DNA of 64,000 nucleotides from Sapria himalayana (taxonomy: Eukaryota > Streptophyta > Magnoliopsida > Malpighiales > Rafflesiaceae). Both the position numbers and the translations under genes were made by a program. The notes under the pieces are model-generated. The model did no database searches and was not told where the DNA came from. It was given only the letters and a program-made list of their open reading frames with translations. The stretch lies in the NCBI GenBank assembly GCA_029783825.1, contig JAREIK010003109.1, positions 82,815-146,814 of the forward strand, written 5' to 3'. This document shows, piece after piece, positions 36,301 to 47,666 of this stretch (position 1 is its first letter; each line of letters opens with the position of its first letter).

Positions 36301-38640
36301 ATCTTCGAGATTTCCTGGTGGAGTCGTGGGCTCGATGTAATATTGTGGGCGATATGATTATTGTCATTGCTCTCCGTGTGAGTTTTCATTGGTTGCCTCC
36401 CAGTTAGTTTTTCCTGAATGTCCCGAGCTTAGTTGTTTAAACTACAAGTGCATGTTTGATGGGTATTGGTTGTCCCTCCCACCTGAATTTTTATCCAATT
36501 CTAGGAGTTCTTCTATATTTAAAATCTCGACATTTTGAAGGAGCTGGGCCCACGGTCTCTGTCGCCCTCGTGTCGCTCCCTCTCTTGGAATGAATTATAC
36601 TTCTTGTTTTCATGGTGTTTCGGTTGCACTGGCGGATAGCATTGTGCAAGATGTAGTGAGAATCATTGCTCGTGTTGGTTGTTCTGTCTGTGCCCGAGTT
36701 GTCCATCAAATTGATTCTCTCGGTGCGATTTGTTGGTTTTCATGCATAGTTTAATATTTTATATGCGAAGGGAATGCTCGGTATAGCCCTTATTGTTGAT
36801 ATTATCTGGGATGGTGGCTTGTAATTTCCAAAAGGAATAATAATTTTGGAATATACAGTGTATTAAATTTCGGTCATGTTGAAACGAATGTTCAAAGTTG
36901 CTCAGTTCATGTCGATGACCTTTGGCGGGGCTCCAAATTTGTTTTTTCACGGTCTTTAAATTATTATTGTTGATGAAATATATGTAAAAGTGTTAGATCA
37001 AATCCCGCATGCATTTCCCTGAAATTTGGAGTGTTTTCCTCTAAGTTTTTTACTGTCCCTTAGCTTTTTTTTCTCTTTGATCACATTCTCTTCGGGTCCT
37101 CTCGAGCCCAGAAAAGTCGTGAGATTCTTTATTTGAGGTGTCCGTGATTTCTCTAGGACTCGAGTTTTGCGTCGTTCTATCTTCGAGATTTCCATGTGGA
37201 GTTGTACTGTTGTAGTCATGATATAATATTCTCGGTGATATGTTTATTGTCATTGTTTTTGAGTATGCATTTTCATTGGTTTCCTCCATCATATTGCTTT
37301 ATCCTGAATATTGTGGTTGTCGCTTTTTAAATCGCAAGTACATGTTTGATGGGTATTGCCTCTCCCTTCGTCTTTTATTTTGTTTCCAAGTGTCAGTGTT
37401 ATTCTTTACGTAGAATCCCGGCATGTTTAGGAGCTGGGCCCAGGGGCACTGAGGCTGCTTGTCACTTCCTCTATTTTAATGAATTCTATTTCATGTTTTA
37501 ATCGTGTATCAGTTGTACTGGTGCATATCCTTATGAAAGATGTCGTGCAAAGAATTGATCTTGTTGGTTGCTCTGTCAGTCCCTGTGTTGTCCCTCATCT
37601 TGAATCGCATGGTCTGATTTGTTTGTTTTTGGTACAGTTTGCTCTTTTATATGTTATAGGAATGCTCGGTACCCTCTTTATTGATGATATTGTCTCGGAG
37701 AGTATTGGCTTGTAGTTTCTAAAAGGGCGAATACTTTTGGAATATACGCGGTATTAAATTTCAGTCATGTTGAAACGAATGTACAAAGCTTCCTTTGTTC
37801 AGGTCGTTGATGGTCTGCGTGTTCGTTTTTTTTTTTTAATGGTCCTTAATTTCTTTTTGTTGATGAAATGTATTTAAAAAGGTTAGTTTAAACCACTTGG
37901 GAGTTGCCTTGAAATTTGAAAATTTATTTTCAAGTTATTTTCACGTGTTTTGTTTGTTTTTCTTTTCAACCACATTCTCGTCTAGTTTTCCCAAGCCTAG
38001 AAATCTCTCGAACACTTTTTTACGCATTGTGCGTGAATTTCAAGGCCTCTAGTTCAGTGTCATATCTTTTTGATTTCTTGGTTTAGCAAAGCACAACATT
38101 TAGTACTCTATGTGATATGATTATTTTCATTGCTTTTCGGATGATTTTTTATTGTTTGCCTCTCGAATGTTTGTCTCTATGAATATTATGGGTGTCGCTA
38201 TTTATCCCGCAAGTACATGTTTGTGTATGTTTCCTCTCCTTCCCTCCGTATTTCTTCCCCAAGTGTTTGTGTTCTTCTATATATAGGATATTGACATGTG
38301 AATGAGCTAGTCCCACGGGCTTTGAGGCTGCCTGTCTCTCTCCTTCTCTTGGATTTAATTCTAGTTCTTGTTTTCCTTGCGTATCAGTTCTATTTTTTTC
38401 TAGGATTTGGCAAGATGTCATGTTAAGAAGTGCTCGTTTTGGTTTCTAAGTCAAGTGTCAATGTTGTCATTCATCGTGATTGACAAGTTTTGATATGTTG
38501 ATTGTCAACCATAGTTTATTCTTTAATGCGAAAGTAATGCCTGATATAGTCTTGTTTAAATGTATTCCATGGTAGCTTTCCTTGTAATTTTCCTTAGAGA
38601 CAATAATTCTAGTGCTTGTGATTTTTTTTGGATTTTATTT
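27371..38640 (+). repeat. rDNA intergenic spacer array: ~13 tandem copies of an ~882-bp unit
   Basis: The anchor CCTGGAAAAGTCTCGATATT recurs at about 27,411, 28,287, 29,185, 30,068, 30,950, 31,810, 32,695, 33,580, 34,463, 35,344, 36,231, 37,110 and 37,998. The spacings are 860-898 bp, mean about 882. The first unit is truncated on the left (homology begins near 27,371); the last two diverge most. The array lies directly upstream of the 18S gene in the same orientation, where plant rDNA carries its spacer subrepeats, so it is read as IGS. Units fall into sequence classes (see findings). Many short frames recur on both strands at the same place in each unit, but they shift, gain stops and resemble no known protein, so they are not called. 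Confidence 0.85.
30089..30097 (+). promoter_or_regulatory. Candidate RNA polymerase I spacer promoter (TATATAGGG)
   Basis: The unit at 30,068 has TATATAGGG, matching the plant Pol I start-site core, usually written TATATA(A/G)GGGG. Most other units have TATATGGGG at the same place (27,432; 29,206; 30,971; 31,831; 32,716; 33,601; 36,252). Units 2, 9, 10, 12 and 13 have damaged versions. The position in the spacer and the repetition fit duplicated spacer promoters; activity is inferred from the motif alone. Confidence 0.45.
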
Positions 38641-39842
38641 TTGTGGCCTAGATGAATAATACCGTGTTTGTGACTTATTTCTCACCCTTTTTTTGTGTGT
38701 GGCGTTGTTGCATATTTATTATTTCTCTTTTCTGTTGTTAGATGGATGTGATTATTCTCAGGAGTTTTTTATCTATTGTTTAATTGTGGTGGGCTTTTTG
38801 ATTGTTCACTGTGGCGTGTGGTTGGGGATGGTATATTTGTTTGAACCAGAATGATGAATTGATACATGTTGATTGGTGCCAGTGTTGTTGTTCCTTTTCC
38901 TAGGTTCTATTGTTTGTCTTGTGATGGTGTTTGCACGTCTGGGTCATCTGCCTTTGTGGTTGTGTTGCCTTTTGTTCATTGGTATCTGGGCCCCGATTGA
39001 TGGTGGCATGCGTGGTGCGTGGTGATTGGGTATGTGTTTTTCTTTCTATTTTCTAGGTGGTTCGGGGGAGGGGCGACCTCGAGAACATGAATGCCTAAAT
39101 TTCTAGAGATTTGTCTTTCGTAGTGTAATATTTTAACTTGTGTGGGCTGGAGACTGATTCATCAATGTAGCTTGCTTAGGTGGTCATCATTTTCTGGGAT
39201 GTTCACGTTGGCAGAAAATATCTTGGTGTTGGGCAGTGTCATCTTTGTTCAAGGTTGGTTGGGTGGCTTTCGCTTGTTCGATTATGTGGGTTGTCATCGT
39301 CCTAGGCATGCTTTGCAAACTCTCTAGTGATTATTCTGGATGCTAGTCACGATCTCAGAATTGAGTGTTGGGTCCTTTGCATTTGACTATGTGTGGTGCG
39401 TGAGTGGTTTTGTGATTCTTGGGTAGTGTTTTTTTTGCATGTTCATGTGGAATCATTTCTTCGTGGTTGTGAATTTTTTTGGTTGTAATTCTAAGCCCTT
39501 GGGCGTACTTACCATTCGGATGATGTGGCTGTGCTGTTATTGGTCTGCTTGCAACTTTGGTTTCGAAGAAATATTCATCCTCTACGTCTCGTGTTTAGTC
39601 GGTCTAGAGGATTTGTGGCTATGTGTCTTCTTGTAGTCTTTCGTTCTAGTCAGACACCAATTGAGTAGATTCTAGTTTTGTCCGACAAGTTGCGGATGTT
39701 GATATCACGTGGTTTTGGTCCTCCATGCTACCTTATCGTAGTAGTTTTGCCCACTTGAAATATAATACATCTTGGGGACATGTCTGGTGATTGAGTGCTC
39801 AATCAGTCCTGACGTGGATCCTTTTGGTGCGGGAAGGAATGC
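38641..39842 (+). other. Probable 5' external transcribed spacer
   Basis: Unique sequence, G/T-rich on the plus strand, between the last recognisable spacer unit and the first base of 18S, with no coding potential I can support. Position alone suggests the 5' ETS. No clean TATATA(A/G)GGGG start site is seen upstream: the equivalent position in the last repeat unit (near 38,017) is degenerate. The short frames at 39,142-39,327 and 39,439-39,636 are not supported as genes. Confidence 0.55.
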
Positions 39843-40944
39843 TATCTGGTTGATCCTGTCATTAATCATATGCTTGTCTCAAATATTAAGTCATGCATGT
39901 GTGGGTGTGAATAAATTTATACTGTGAAACTATGAATGACTCATTAAATCAGTTATAGTTTGTTTGATGGTATTTGCTACATGGATAACCGTAGTAATTC
40001 TAGAGCTAATACATGCAGGAAATGCCTTACTTTTGGATGGGCAGCATTTATTAGGTGAAAGGCTGGTTTGAGCTTTGCTCGAAAATTTGTTGATTCATGA
40101 TAACTTAGCGGATCACATGGCTCGTGTGCTATCGACACATCATTCAAATTTCTGCCCTATTAATTTTCGATGGTAGGATAGGTGATTACCATAGTTTTGA
40201 CGGGTAATGAAGAATTAGGGTTTAATTCCGGAGAGGGAGCTTGAGAAATGGCTGCCGCATCCAAGGAAGACAGCAGACACGCAAATTACCCCAATCCTGA
40301 AATGAGGAGGTAGTGACAATAAATAACGATATCGGGCTCGCGAGAGTTTGGTAATCGGAATGAATACAATTCAAATACCTTAATGAGTATCCATTGGAGG
40401 GCAAGTCTGGTGCTAGCAGTCGCGGTAATTCCAGCTCCAATAGCATATATTTAAGTTGTTGCGATTAAAAAGCTCGTAGTCGGATGTTGGGATGGGACGT
40501 GTTGGCTTACCTGTTATGCGTGCTGATTGGCTCTTCCCTTCTGTTGGGGTTGCATTTCTCGTACTTAACTGAGTGGGATGTGTCTTGGTGCTGTTACTTT
40601 GAAGAAATTAGAGTGCTCAAAGCAAGTTTGAGCGTTGCATATGTTAGCATGGGATAACACTTTAGGATGACAATCCTTTTTGTTGGCTTTTGGGATTGGA
40701 GTAATGATTAATAGGAATAGTTGGGAGCATTCGTATTTCATAGTTAGAGGTGAAATTCTTGGATTTATGGAAGAAAAACAACTGCGAAAGCATTTTGTCA
40801 AAGATGTTTCATTGATCAAGAACGAAAGTTGGGGGCTCGAAGGCGATTAGATATTGTCCTAGTCTCAATCATAAATGATGTCGTCTAGGAATTGGTGGAT
40901 GTTGTTCATTGGACTTCGCCAGCACCTTATAATAAATCAAAGTC

Positions 40945-40994
<50 letters not shown>

Positions 40995-41098
40995 TGGAAG
41001 AGCATCACTAAGAGTGGACCATGCGGCTTAATTTGAATCAACACGGGAAAACTTACTAGGTCCAGACATAGTGAGGATTGACAGATTGAGAGCTCTTT
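39843..41098 (+). rRNA. 18S rRNA gene, 5' part (degenerate, interrupted)
   Basis: Starts with TATCTGGTTGATCCTG (normally TACCTGGTTGATCCTG) and can be followed through conserved blocks such as TCATATGCTTGTCTCAAA, GGTAATTCCAGCTCCAATAG and AACTTAAAGGAATTGATGGA, up to GATTGAGAGCTCTTT at 41,084-41,098, about nucleotide 1,256. It carries many changes from the plant consensus, mostly C-to-T and G-to-A and including invariant positions (CCAGTAGTC to TCATTAATC near the start), so it is a pseudogene copy. The insertion begins directly after the CTCTTT. The minus-strand frames at 40,222-40,446 and 40,565-40,819 are antisense shadows. Confidence 0.95.
41084..41098. repeat. Target-site copy 1 (18S/LINE-R-A 3' junction)
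   Basis: GATTGAGAGCTCTTT in its native 18S context (preceded by GTGAGGATTGACA). The T-run that follows is the complement of the LINE-R-A poly(A)-like tail. It is the left duplicate of the copy at 47,651. Confidence 0.85.
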
Positions 41099-41206
41099 TT
41101 TATTTTTTGATAAATAATTTCACCATCAAAATTTCTTTACGGCCTAAAGCATATTCAAACTATTACACTCTATGGAATACAATGTAAATATTGGTTTTTG
41201 ATCTTC

Positions 41207-44200
41207 CTAACCCAAGAATTCTGCGTTCTGAGATTTCTTTTCACACAGTCTCCTATTCCTTTCCCGCCAAATGTGGTAAACCACTACAGTAAAGGAGGCC
41301 TTCCGAATTTTGTTTCTCGGAGTGTCCGGATTGTATAGTAATCTCAGTGTTTTAAAACCCGCAGGAATTGAGCTGAAATTTCCAGCAATTGACGCCCAAG
41401 ATCGAATGCCTTCTAAAATGAACCTGGGAAAACTCACATTTAAAAAACAAATGATTAAAAGTTTTTGCATGTGAGCATAATTCACAATTGGGGCTGAATA
41501 TGGATGAGAAAGCTTTATCTTTTGTTCTAAGCCTTCCATGCTTAGCAATCCATAGAATGATAGCATGCTTAGGCATGAACTTTTTTATCCAGATGACTTT
41601 AGTCCAAGGTAGAGTTTTCTTTGAATCAAAATCGGCTAAAGAGATATGCATGTGAGATTATCCTGCCATTCTCACCCCACAAGGATAAGAGCCCTTCAGC
41701 ATGTTCCTTTGAACCCGCTTTGGCAATAAGAGAATCCTTAACAGATAGTGCCAAATAGAGTGAGAACTTAGATAGAAGTGGTGGATCCACTTTATCCACA
41801 AAGAATCCTTCTTTCCATCAATCCGCCAAAGAGTTTGATAAGAAAACTCTGTTCCAAAAAGAGATATTTAATATGCCAAGCCCACCAAGGTGTGTAGGGG
41901 AACACACCTTGTCCCAAGAGACCTAGGTCTAAACCTGCCTGATGATGGGCCACCCCAGAGAAATATTCTACAAGCACTCTCAATGGCATTAATTACGTAA
42001 GTGGGAAGTAAGAAGACCGAAACCAATAGCCCTCTATACCCTGCACGACTGTACATAGAAGCTCTAGCCTGCTAGTCATAGAAAGAATTTTCCCGGCCCA
42101 ATTGGTGAATGGCCTAGGTAATCTTAGCGAGCAGGATGGAGAACTGGAAGAGATTAGTAGGCTGGAGGATAGTGGCACTCCGAGGAACACAAATGGGAGA
42201 AGACCTTCTTGGAAGCCGGAATGTTCAAGGATCACACTTTTAACCCCTTTGCAAACTCATCCAAAGAAGATATTCGACTTGGAGCAGTGACATCAAACTC
42301 GAGGAAGCAGAGAAAGTGCTAAGCATGTATGTCCAGGAATATAAAGGTTGATGGAAGGTCTCCGTGAGAGAAAACAATCAAGTCGTCCACGTACATAAGA
42401 TGCGTTAACTTGAAATGAGCACACCCTGGATGAAAAGCAAATTTATCCGAAGACGTTTTGGAAGATAATAGACTTGAGAGGTATTCCATGCATATGGCAA
42501 AGAGGTAGGGGGAGATGATGGGGTCTCCTTACCTAAGACCTCTTTTGCCATTGAAAATCCATGCAATTGGCCATTTATAGACACCGAGTAAGAAGATGTG
42601 CTAATGCATTTGTAAATGATGCCAATGAAATATTTTGGAAAATTAAGAGCGCATAGCATCTTTATTAGAAAATCCCATTCCACTATGTCAAAAGCTTTTT
42701 AGATGTCTATTTTAAAAAAAATAACGCGGGTAGATTCTCTTCCTCGCATATCTCCTAATTAAACATTGTGCTAGGAGGAAGTTGTCCGATATCAAACGTC
42801 CCTTGATGAAAGCTCCATGGGAGGGGCTAATTATGCCATCCAACACCAATTTCAAACGCAATGCAATTAACTTTAAAATAGTCTTGTAGATTATGTTGCA
42901 ACACGATATTGGCCGCTAATCTCTCATGGAGGATGCATTGGAAGATTTGGGGATTAGAGCTATGTATGCATGATTATTTTGCCTTAGTAATCGACCGGAT
43001 TTGAAAAAAATCTTTTATAGCCTTGATAATATCTTTCCTGATGTATTTCTAGGTGGCTTTGAAGAATTCCGCTGTGAACCCATCCGGGCCGGGGGATTTT
43101 GAATCCCCATAGAGAAGATAGCGGCCTTGATTTCTTTCGAAAAGAAATCTAAGGAGAGCAAGGCGTGATCACCTTCATTGAGCAATGGCCCATTCAATAT
43201 TATCTCCTCGTGGATAGGTATTCTAGTTTTTGAACAGCCCATCAATTCTTTATAGTAGGAAACAAATGACTTTGCTATTTCAGCCTTGGAAGTTGAGTGA
43301 ACTCCATCTGCTTTAATAATTGAGACAATTTTGCTTTTCTGGAGCTTAGAACTTGTCAAGGCATGGAAATATTTCGTGCACCTGTTAGTATTTTTAAGGT
43401 ACCTTATCTTGGCTTTTGCCTCAAGAAGGATACCTCACATTTTTCAAGCTTCCTTAGGGTGATTTTTAATTGTACCTCCTCCTCCTTTAAAGCAGGGTTA
43501 GACAGAAAGTAGCCTGGATTGAACGGCTATTAGAGCATCTCTAGCTAAGGATACTCTGGTGCTAATGTGGCCGTAATGCCTCTCATTCAGTTTTTTGAGC
43601 GGAAATTTTAGTAAATTTAGCTTGGAAGCTATTTGAGACATTGTCAAGCCGATGATTTGCTTTCTATACGTTAAGAAGGAGCGGAAAGAAAGTTTCATGT
43701 GAGATCCACATGTTATAAAATTTGAAAGGCACAAGCCTTCCTTGTCCTCTAACTAAGTGGTTAGATCATTAAACAAAGATCGAAAAAGACTCCTGGGGGC
43801 AGGAACCTCCCGGGGGCAAAATACTAGACACTCTTCCATTTGTCCAAGTGAAATGATCCTCGGATGAAGGGATGTCCTCCATATTGAGGTCTGAGATATA
43901 ATTTAGAGCATCTTGGCACTCATAGTTTGTAACTATTTTGCCCGCTACTCTATCCGAGCCGGACATTAGTGAATTAAGATCGCCGATGAGAATCCAAGGA
44001 AAGGAATGAGCCCCCTTAACATCGGATAGGCTTTCCCAGAGACTTCTTCTGCTAACAACAAAATGAAGGCCATGGACTACGGAAAGATAAAAGGTTACTC
44101 CTTTCTCAATGTCCGTAACTTGAAGGAAGATGTGCTGGGAGGTACAAGTGAGGTTGCAAACAGTGGATGTCCGACTATCCCAAAGAATGATCATCCTTCC

Positions 44201-44365
44201 ATGCTTATAGCATGAGAAGTTGTCCAAGGCATTAAGCCCCTTAAACTTCATTTTTATAAGCCATGATAGCTTCTCATGAGTGAGCTTTGCTTCTGCGATG
44301 ACAAAGATGTTTATCAAGAAGGCATTGACCAATCTCGACACTTCCTTGATTTATCTTAGCATTCT
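41207..44365 (-). pseudogene. LINE-R-A ORF2 (APE-RT), broken
   Basis: The APE domain is readable at 44,341-43,769 (FVIAEAKLTHEKLSWL, ILIGDLNS, DHFTWTNG). Its opening YWNLRGF block, present in B and C, is missing: the sequence diverges at about 44,345, so the first ~18 residues are deleted. RT fragments follow: SFSSKLQKS-type linker pieces, KAFDIVEWDF near 42,690, and YVDD at 42,382-42,393. The C-terminal part has ILWIAKHGRLR, a Cys/His segment (CELCSHAKTFNHLFF) and the VVYHIWRERNRRL block, ending at 41,207. At least six frame changes separate these pieces. There is no RNase H motif after the end. Confidence 0.85.
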
Positions 44366-45673
44366 ATTTTCATGTATGATTTATCTTAGCATTTGATCTT
44401 TGCACCTAATGCCCTTTTTTTAGAAAATAAGCCACATAACATACATTTAAAACCTTCCAGAGCCAAATGCCAGCCAACATGGGAGCCGAGTTACAAATTC
44501 CGTCCAGAGCAACAAAGAACCCGATAAGGCTTAAAACATCATGAGCCAGAACATTCGCATTTACAATCATAATCCACAATGTCTTTTGCTCGGACTTCCC
44601 CTGCTAGCAAGCGCAGCCAAGAGAAGCTTGCATGCATTCACATATCCAAGATTGCACACACCAATTTAAAAGTAAGGAAAGCCCAAGTGCGCCAAGAATC
44701 CTCGCTCCCAACTACCCCATACAAGCGATTGTTTCAGTCCTATAGTTAGACATAGTTGTCTTTGCAGTTGCCTCCTAAGAGAGCCTCTTCTCATGGCTCA
44801 TCTCTCTATATACAACGGACATAGAGGTGACCAAAATGATCACCTTCATTCTCCTACCCTTGCAAGAGATTACTATCCTTACAATCAGTAGAGTTCCCAT
44901 CTCACCATGCCAAAATGGAGGATAAGCCAATTTGTACTCCGCAAAATTAAGATTCAAGAAAGGTGGAAATATATCATATGCCTCGACACAAGTCCTCCCA
45001 AGGAAAACTATTTTATACCAGACCCGATTAGAGACCCAAAGGCCATTCATTTCCAGATTAATCCATGAATTCACACACAATATAGAAAAAATTTGTCCGT
45101 AGGGCCGAAACAGGAGACACCCTAGCAGGCAGTAGGCGGACAGGAAGCCTACTATTGCTGCTAGGTTCCTTTTAGGGCCAGTAAGTTCCAAAATAATTTG
45201 TATAGCTTTTTTAAAATCCAGGCAGCTGGTCCTAGTTTTTTTGTTGCAAGCAATACTCTTGACTCACACCATGCCACACCTAGAGGTGCCCACACCTCTC
45301 CCAAAATGTCCCTTAACAATCGTGAAAGGAGAGGATGATATCCACTCCCTTCCCAACCTCCAAAACTCCACAGAAAATCCTTCCAAAAACTAAAGAAAAC
45401 AACAAAAAAGCAACAGTTTTGAAATTTGCCTCATTTCGGGAATGGGAGAAGCACCCCCATTTTTCTCTATGCTGGACCATTGGGAGCGGCACCTTTCAAT
45501 TGCTCTTTAGGTCTGACTTTATTCCTGAGATTTAGAGAATGTCCCTCTCTAGTGTTTGGGTCATTCTTTTTCCTTCGAGCTTTAACAACTGTAAAGCCCC
45601 CGGTCTCCTCCTCTGGACGACAAGTAGCCTTTTCCATTTCTTCCTGGGTATCTGCCGCTGCATCTTTAGACAA
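44366..45673 (-). other. LINE-R-A inter-ORF spacer
   Basis: About 1.3 kb between ORF1 and ORF2. It contains a 138-codon minus-strand frame (45,191-44,775) that shares short blocks with the spacers of B and C (for example a PYG block and a CKGRRM-like stretch) but resembles no protein I know. It is left unassigned. Confidence 0.5.
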
Positions 45674-47489
45674 TTACCCTTCCTCCAACTGGGAGGCCTT
45701 CTTATCATCTTCTACTGGCCAGCTTAACATTGCTGGTGAAAAGGTAGCTAGGGGGCTCTCTTGGGTCTTTTCTGCCGAAAAGGAGGCTTCCGTTTGGCCC
45801 TCCGCTGTGTTGAAAGGCCTTGCTGGAATAGGAGTAGTAAGAGAAGGCTCTCGGGCCTTTTCCTCATGTGTCTTTAATTTCCGACAAGCATTTAGAGAGT
45901 GACCAAATATAGAACAATGGTTACAAAAAAGGGGAAGGTTCTCATAAACAACTGGCTGGCTGATCTTGGAACCGTAAGGGAATTCCAGCTCAATCTCATT
46001 GATTAATTCGCCCCCCAGGTTGATTTCCACGAGGACCCTTGCATATGCGATCTTAGTGATGTTTACTGTTAGTTTATCCATGTACAGAGGTCACCCTTTA
46101 CAATTAGCAGCCTTGCTTAGGCCTATTGGGTTCCATAAATGTAGGGGGAAGCTTGGCAATTTTATCTAGATGGGAATTTTAGTCATTTCTTTTAGTCCGT
46201 AGTGAAATCCAAATGAAAGCGGCTTGACATACAGTGGTCGACCATAAACCAAGAATGGGCTAGCCTTAAGGATATGGTATCTTTCCTCAGGGTTTCCAAA
46301 TCTGAAAATGAGCCATCCGCTAGGTTGCTGAATAACTTGTGGGGATATCTTCCATTGTTTCTCCATGAATCTCCTTAAAGCTAGTTGGCCCGGGCTTTTA
46401 GTGATGAAGTACCCAATAAGGCAACTTCCCCAATGTTCATGCAATAGGTCACCTCGGCAAAAATAGCACTGCCTGGCTGTGCGGGGGGAATATACTCTAG
46501 TTTTGAGGTATTGGCTAAGGCTCTATTTCCGGCAAATAAGCTGCTCCAAGGGGGCATATTTTTACCAAAAGTTTTAGGAGGAAATTTAGTATCCTTATCC
46601 TGGAAACCGACAGACTTACGCTTGCTAGCTGTTGTCTTATAGTTGGCATTCTAGATGCCTGGGGTTTCTATCCAAGCCACATTTTTAGCTTCAGATTGTG
46701 AAGCATTCAAAGTAGAGGTGTTATGCATACTATCTGTTATTCTGCCCATGTTCTGAGCCTCCTCAGGAGGGGGGAGGTTGGTATCAATAGGAAAGTTGGC
46801 GTTTAGAGTGTCATTGATGTTATGAGTATCCAGTGTGTTAGATATTTTAACTAAACAACCATTAGAACTAACAACATTTTCATTATCCATGGAAGAAACG
46901 TGGATAGCCTCCTCAGAAACCCATAAATATCTACGATTAGTGGTCGAAATACTGTTGGAGCTACTAGAAACCAATTCACCCTCCTCCCGCATGTCTAAGT
47001 CACATCACTCATCACTAAATGCATTCGGAAACATGTTTTTTTCACTTGAATCTTCAGACGAGGAATTAGAGCCATGAAAAGCCTTATGATAATAGGCAGA
47101 TTCATCATAATTTGCATTCGGTAACACATATTCAAGGCTTGGAACATCATTTTTTTGTTGAATTCGAGTTCGGTTCATTAATAAAACCATGTGATTGATT
47201 TTTTTTCCAAGATTTCGCTATTAAATTTATTTGTGGGAGTGTTCGATTTGAGAAGAAGAAAAGAATTTGAGTTCACATCAGTAGGGATCTTACCATATAT
47301 TATTCTTTGCTCATTGCCATCCTCCACAACGAACTTGGTTGCACTAGAATCATCTTCAGAATAAAGAACTAGACGCTTACAAATCCTTTTCAGAGAGGCA
47401 TTGGCTCGTGCAGTTGGGGCAGAATCAAGGGAAGATAGATTTTCAGCCTCCGTTTCGGTATTTAAGCAAGCAACGGGCGGTCCTGACAT
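45674..47489 (-). pseudogene. LINE-R-A ORF1 (DUF4283-like, CCHC knuckle), broken
   Basis: The start is taken as the ATG at 47,487-47,489, which opens MSGPPVA; B and C have the equivalent MGPP and MTGLP. After it come KFVVEDGNEQRIIYGKIP, an Asn/Ser/Asp-rich region with stops near 47,178 and 47,005, and a conserved PPWSSLFAGNRA block. The DUF4283-like core follows (GYFITKSPGQLALRRFMEKQWK, then GRPLYVKPLSFGFHYG at 46,444-46,166). The last open stretch (46,081-45,674) holds YARVLVEINLGGEL, the knuckle CNHCSIFGHSLNAC near 45,890-45,930 and an acidic end LEEG. The order agrees with C, so this is one ORF broken by a handful of stops and frameshifts. Confidence 0.85.
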
Positions 47490-47650
47490 ACATAATTTAT
47501 TAAGAAGGCAGAATCGAATAGTTCCTAGTTGAGGAACTAGTCTCAATTATAGCATTCAAGCTCAATAAGCTAGAAATTTGGGGAAACCAGGTGAAGACTA
47601 GGGTAGAATCTAGGAGAAGGGGAGAGGAATGGGGGGAGATTGATTGATTT

Positions 47651-47666
47651 GATTGAGAGCTCTTTC
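47651..47666. repeat. Target-site copy 2 (5' flank of LINE-R-A)
   Basis: A perfect GATTGAGAGCTCTTTC directly beyond the 5' end of LINE-R-A, matching copy 1 at 41,084. It is the right-hand target duplication and also the left border of the monomer array. Confidence 0.85.

Larger units (their letters stand above)
41099..47650 (-). mobile_element. LINE-R-A, full-length L1-type LINE in 18S rDNA
   Basis: A 6.55-kb minus-strand LINE with a ~160-bp 5' UTR, ORF1, a ~1.3-kb inter-ORF spacer, ORF2 without RNase H, and a short 3' UTR ending in TTATTTATCAAAAAATAAAA. It is flanked on both sides by the 18S sequence GATTGAGAGCTCTTT(C). It differs from the LINE-M family in ORF1 start, APE sequence, lack of RNase H, simple A tail and target. 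It is the most damaged of the three LINE-R copies in ORF2, with the N-terminal APE residues replaced and many frameshifts. Confidence 0.9.

Noticed and set aside
27333..37715. Recurring 60-118-codon frames in the ~882-bp spacer units
   Set aside because: Frames recur because the DNA is repeated. They appear on both strands, have variable ends and stops, and match no known protein.
40222..40819. Minus-strand frames within 18S
   Set aside because: Antisense shadows of the rRNA gene.
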